A stretch of DNA of 64,000 nt from Opisthorchis felineus. Its lineage: Eukaryota; Platyhelminthes; Trematoda; Opisthorchiida; Opisthorchiidae. The notes beneath the pieces were generated by a model. The model had not been told where the DNA came from and ran no database searches. It saw only the letters and a list, made by a program, of their open reading frames with translations. Below, piece by piece: positions 60,816 to 64,000 of the stretch; position 1 is the first letter of the stretch; each line of letters opens with the position of its first letter. The stretch spans positions 62,001 to 126,000 of the forward strand of contig SJOL01008523.1 in the NCBI GenBank assembly GCA_004794785.1, read 5' to 3'. Both the position numbers and the translations under genes were made by a program.

Positions 60816-63800
60816 GTTCCGTCAAAAAATTGTGCGATATCTTCATAATCATACCAAACAAAGCTTGAGGTGGCCCTTATGCAGTAAACTCAGTTGATGT
60901 ATACGATACACAACAGATTTAGTGATAGCTCATTCGAGTTACCCGCGAACACCAAACTAGTTTTCAAATTTCTCCAATAAATGTAAATCTGTTTGGAAAA
61001 CGTATAAAGCACATCCGACAAAACAATCCCAAAATATCAGTCGCGGATTCAGTCATGGATTGATTTGTAACTTGGAGTGTGTTGCAATAACAGTTTTGGG
61101 GTTTACTTGCATTCAAGATTATTCGGTTTAAATCAATAAAACTTAATTCGGCGTGTTTTCCGATAAACTTACTCTTCTTAATAGATGTAACATGTTTAGT
61201 TCTTGACAACGTCAGTGCTTCTGTTGACAGATTATTCATCCTTCCCATTCTGAGCTTTTGCGACATGTTCCAATTTTTCTAAGCTCATATGTAATCTTAT
61301 CGTTCGGATCCCTGCCCAGACCATAGCAATCGATCAGGTTCAGAAAATAAGCTACCAATTTACTTGTCCATGATTGTTTTGTACATGAAACCAGCACCCG
61401 TTAGCAGACAAAACAGGACATAACTGAACTGATCCGCTGCGTTCAAAACTATAAACCAGAAAAAAAACTATCTTTTCTCTTCATCCAGATCAAAAGAGTT
61501 ACAATGGAACAAATTACAAATACACTGAATTAGGTATTTTTTATTCGACCACACCACCAGGCGTCTGAATCCATCATAAACGAGGTGGGTGGCATCAGTG
61601 TTAAGACGGATTTAATCTTCTTATATAGTCTTCCGCAAACATTCAGCGCCTCTAAGTGTTGGAAAAAGGATTCACGAAGTTCTACTGACTATCTGTTTGT
61701 TAAACTTTACAAGGCCACATGACCTTATCTATATTCAGGGTTTTCACGAACTCAGGAAGAAATATAACCAGCACACTACTGGTATGAACTTGCAAAAGAT
61801 GCTCAAAGGTATCTTCACGATCGAAGTTTTTACCATCAACTATATTTGCTAGTTGTTCTACCTACCGCAACTGCATACCTTAATCAACAAGGAATATAAT
61901 ACTAATCGCTGAATTAACACGTATTGTTAAAAAGACATACGGCTGGCGACTTTCTGCTCAAAAGGAACTTCAGCCTGGATAAATATTCAGCCATAGGAGA
62001 AGGAAATGTTGCTGGAAATTTTTTGCAGTAGTTGAAAATCACCGTGAATATAACGTTTGTATCCGTTTTCTTTTCATGGTGAACAACCAGGCTTTGAGCG
62101 TGCAGGCATGTTTTCACCAAGTCAACCAAATCGGATGTGCTAACTCACGTAAAATTTACAACAAATGTTTCCGGCTCCAAGATGAAATATGATTCCTGAA
62201 GGGTAGCGGGGTAGATTTACGCGAAACACCTACAAGGGCAGGAAATGCTGTCTCTTGAAAGGGATGCTTTTGACATGCGGATGGTCGTAAGATATTGATT
62301 GCATGTACGTCGTGTCGTGTCAAAAATGACATCCCTAACTGCTCAGGCAAAATAAGGTAAACAAGAGGAGTTGTCTCGGTCAGCTAGAGATGCAAAACCA
62401 AAGCGACGGCGCACGAAATAATAAGAGGACTAATGTAAGATTGTTGAATGCTGGATATGCCTAGTCAGTGAAAGTCGTCCATAAAAGGAACAATAACTAG
62501 CACTTTTTATGTTAACAGGTGTGCACAGAGGTACTGTCAGAATTGCTTTGCACTTCCAACTAATGGTTTATAATTAAAGAAAAAGTCCAATGCACCCCGA
62601 TAGAGGTATTGTTCGTGTAAAGCAACCTAATCTTTCTTCTTAATCAATGCTACATAAAAGTCGTTTCAAAACTGGCGGCTTTCTCTAAATTAACAAGATG
62701 CACAAAATGCAAATCCACTTGGCCGGTTTGAAAGATAAGCTTGGACATTGGGTTCAAGAAGCTTTCTATGCACTCTGTATGCCATATATCATGAAAAATT
62801 GAGAAATAATATTTTTACAGAAGTAGGAAGTAAAGGGCAGGTTTTCATTGCATTCACTACCGCCCAAGCTGCAGGGTACATTAAGATTTATTATGTCCTG
62901 ATCACAGTATCCGGTTTTAAAAAGAGTCGCAACGAACTACCTTTTTCTCGAACGAATTACTTTTTTCTCATATCATCTTATACTGAACCGGGCTACCCGG
63001 AAACCCACTTGCAACTCCTTGATGCACAAAACAATAGTTTTCGAGAGGTTGCACCCTCCAGACGAGCTCGAAAATTGCTCGTCTCAGTGGTGTGCAATGT
63101 TTTGGTGAAGCAGTGTACATTGCTTTTTAAGAGAATAGTCTTTTCGGTATTTGGAACGAAACATCCCCAGACTTTCATTTGGGTTATTTCAACCACGTAT
63201 AAGCTAATTGGGCAATTAAACTTAACCTGAAGGTTAAGTTTGGTTTACACAATTATTCTCCAGACTACAAAGTTGCACGCAGTACGTTGTTTAAAAAGCT
63301 TAAAATACTATTGTCATCCGGTCAACGCTTTCCTGTCCCGTTTTTCATCACCACTTTCCAGGTGTGACATCACTGTTAGCAGCTTATACATTTCTGCTAT
63401 AACCATGAGTTTGCAACAGGCTGCAGTCAGCTAAAATAAATCTTTAAAAAACAAAATGATGATCTTTAGGTGAAGACATCATTGGTTGAGTTTTAATAAT
63501 CAACCTGTGCCATAGATTCACTTATATGTTTATGAGTGTACATTCATGCATGTATACACATATATACATATACATTATGCAGTCCACCTTCTTAAACACA
63601 CATTGTAAAATTTCGCCGTACATACAGTTGAGTGAGAAATTAAAGTACAGTAAAGCCATATGGACCTTGTTCAACTGGCAGCTTGCTTAAATGGGTTGCC
63701 CCTGAAATCTAAACTTTTAAACGCAGCTGAAAATTGTGACAACGAGACTCTTCTCCGGATGGGTACAAGACTCCAAGAAAATCTTTTCAACAATTCTATC

Positions 63801-64000
63801 TAAGTGACTCACTAAAATAATTGTGGTATTGAAGTCCCAGAAAATATGTTCCCTTTCACGACTACAATAGTGCCAGTCGAACGCGCGACTTACTATTCTG
63901 ACATTTAATGTATCCATGGTTCTTGCACAATTTGTTCGCATGTCATCCAAATTATTCGCGGGGTTGGGGAGAAAAACAATGTAGAAAAAACATAAGTACT
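60816..64000. other. No gene supported
   Basis: The longest frame is 62748-63230 (plus, 160 codons). It shows no domain, starts at a non-ATG codon in AT-rich sequence and has a long competing frame on the other strand, so I do not call it. A perfect 10-bp hairpin sits at 63218-63241. An alternating TATAC/ATATA-rich patch lies at 63540-63585. Confidence 0.35.
63218..63241. repeat. Perfect 10-bp hairpin
   Basis: AAACTTAACC and GGTTAAGTTT around a TGAA tetraloop. Confidence 0.75.

Noticed and set aside
62748..63230. 160-codon gene
   Set aside because: No ATG start, no domain, no splice context, and a competing frame on the other strand. AT-rich DNA of this length yields such frames by chance.
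1..64000. CRISPR array, bacterial operons or integrated virus
   Set aside because: No regularly spaced repeats, no ribosome-binding-site-led gene clusters and no recognisable viral protein were seen.

Overview
The window reads as nuclear DNA of a eukaryote, most likely a digenean fluke (Platyhelminthes, Trematoda), probably not a schistosome because the base composition is too balanced. The evidence is sparse coding sequence in short exons with GT-AG introns, a rhodopsin-type receptor gene, decayed Penelope-like retroelements with a GIY-YIG endonuclease, and tRNA-derived SINEs of a type I recall from fluke genomes. The species assignment is inference. There are no bacterial operons, no CRISPR array, and no rRNA or functional tRNA gene that I can support.

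The one gene I can name with confidence is a class A G-protein-coupled receptor on the minus strand (35983-37428). Its body is one long exon. I propose a short first exon and a 60-nt intron that lengthen its N-terminus by 38 residues. It has a very long first intracellular loop and lacks two usual helix landmarks.

Other coding signal is weaker and rests on splice sites plus open, phase-compatible frames. The best cases are a three-exon minus-strand model (46853 to 44031), a two-exon plus-strand model (12095-12745), a microexon pair at 24315-24498, and a terminal exon with an adjacent polyadenylation signal at 51012-51118. None of their products is recognised.

The rest is mostly unique-looking non-coding DNA with repeats. 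Two broken Penelope-like fragments lie at 16.4-19.0 kb in an order that cannot come from one element. Foldback family FB1 occurs at 41.2, 43.8 and 52.7 kb. Inverted-repeat family FB2 occurs at 1.9, 15.5-16.1, 47.8, 49.2, 51.5 and 60.7 kb, with a doubtful scrap at 50.7 kb. Two SINE copies (45.3 and 53.1 kb) are bounded by target-site duplications, and a third, older tRNA-like repeat is at 20.9 kb. The FB1 copy at 43.8 kb is bounded by a perfect 13-bp direct repeat and sits inside the last exon of the three-exon model, apparently replacing its C-terminus.

The genes do not form a pathway that can be read from sequence alone. The most unusual content is the foldback/SINE insertion biology around 43.8-46.9 kb and the atypical receptor.
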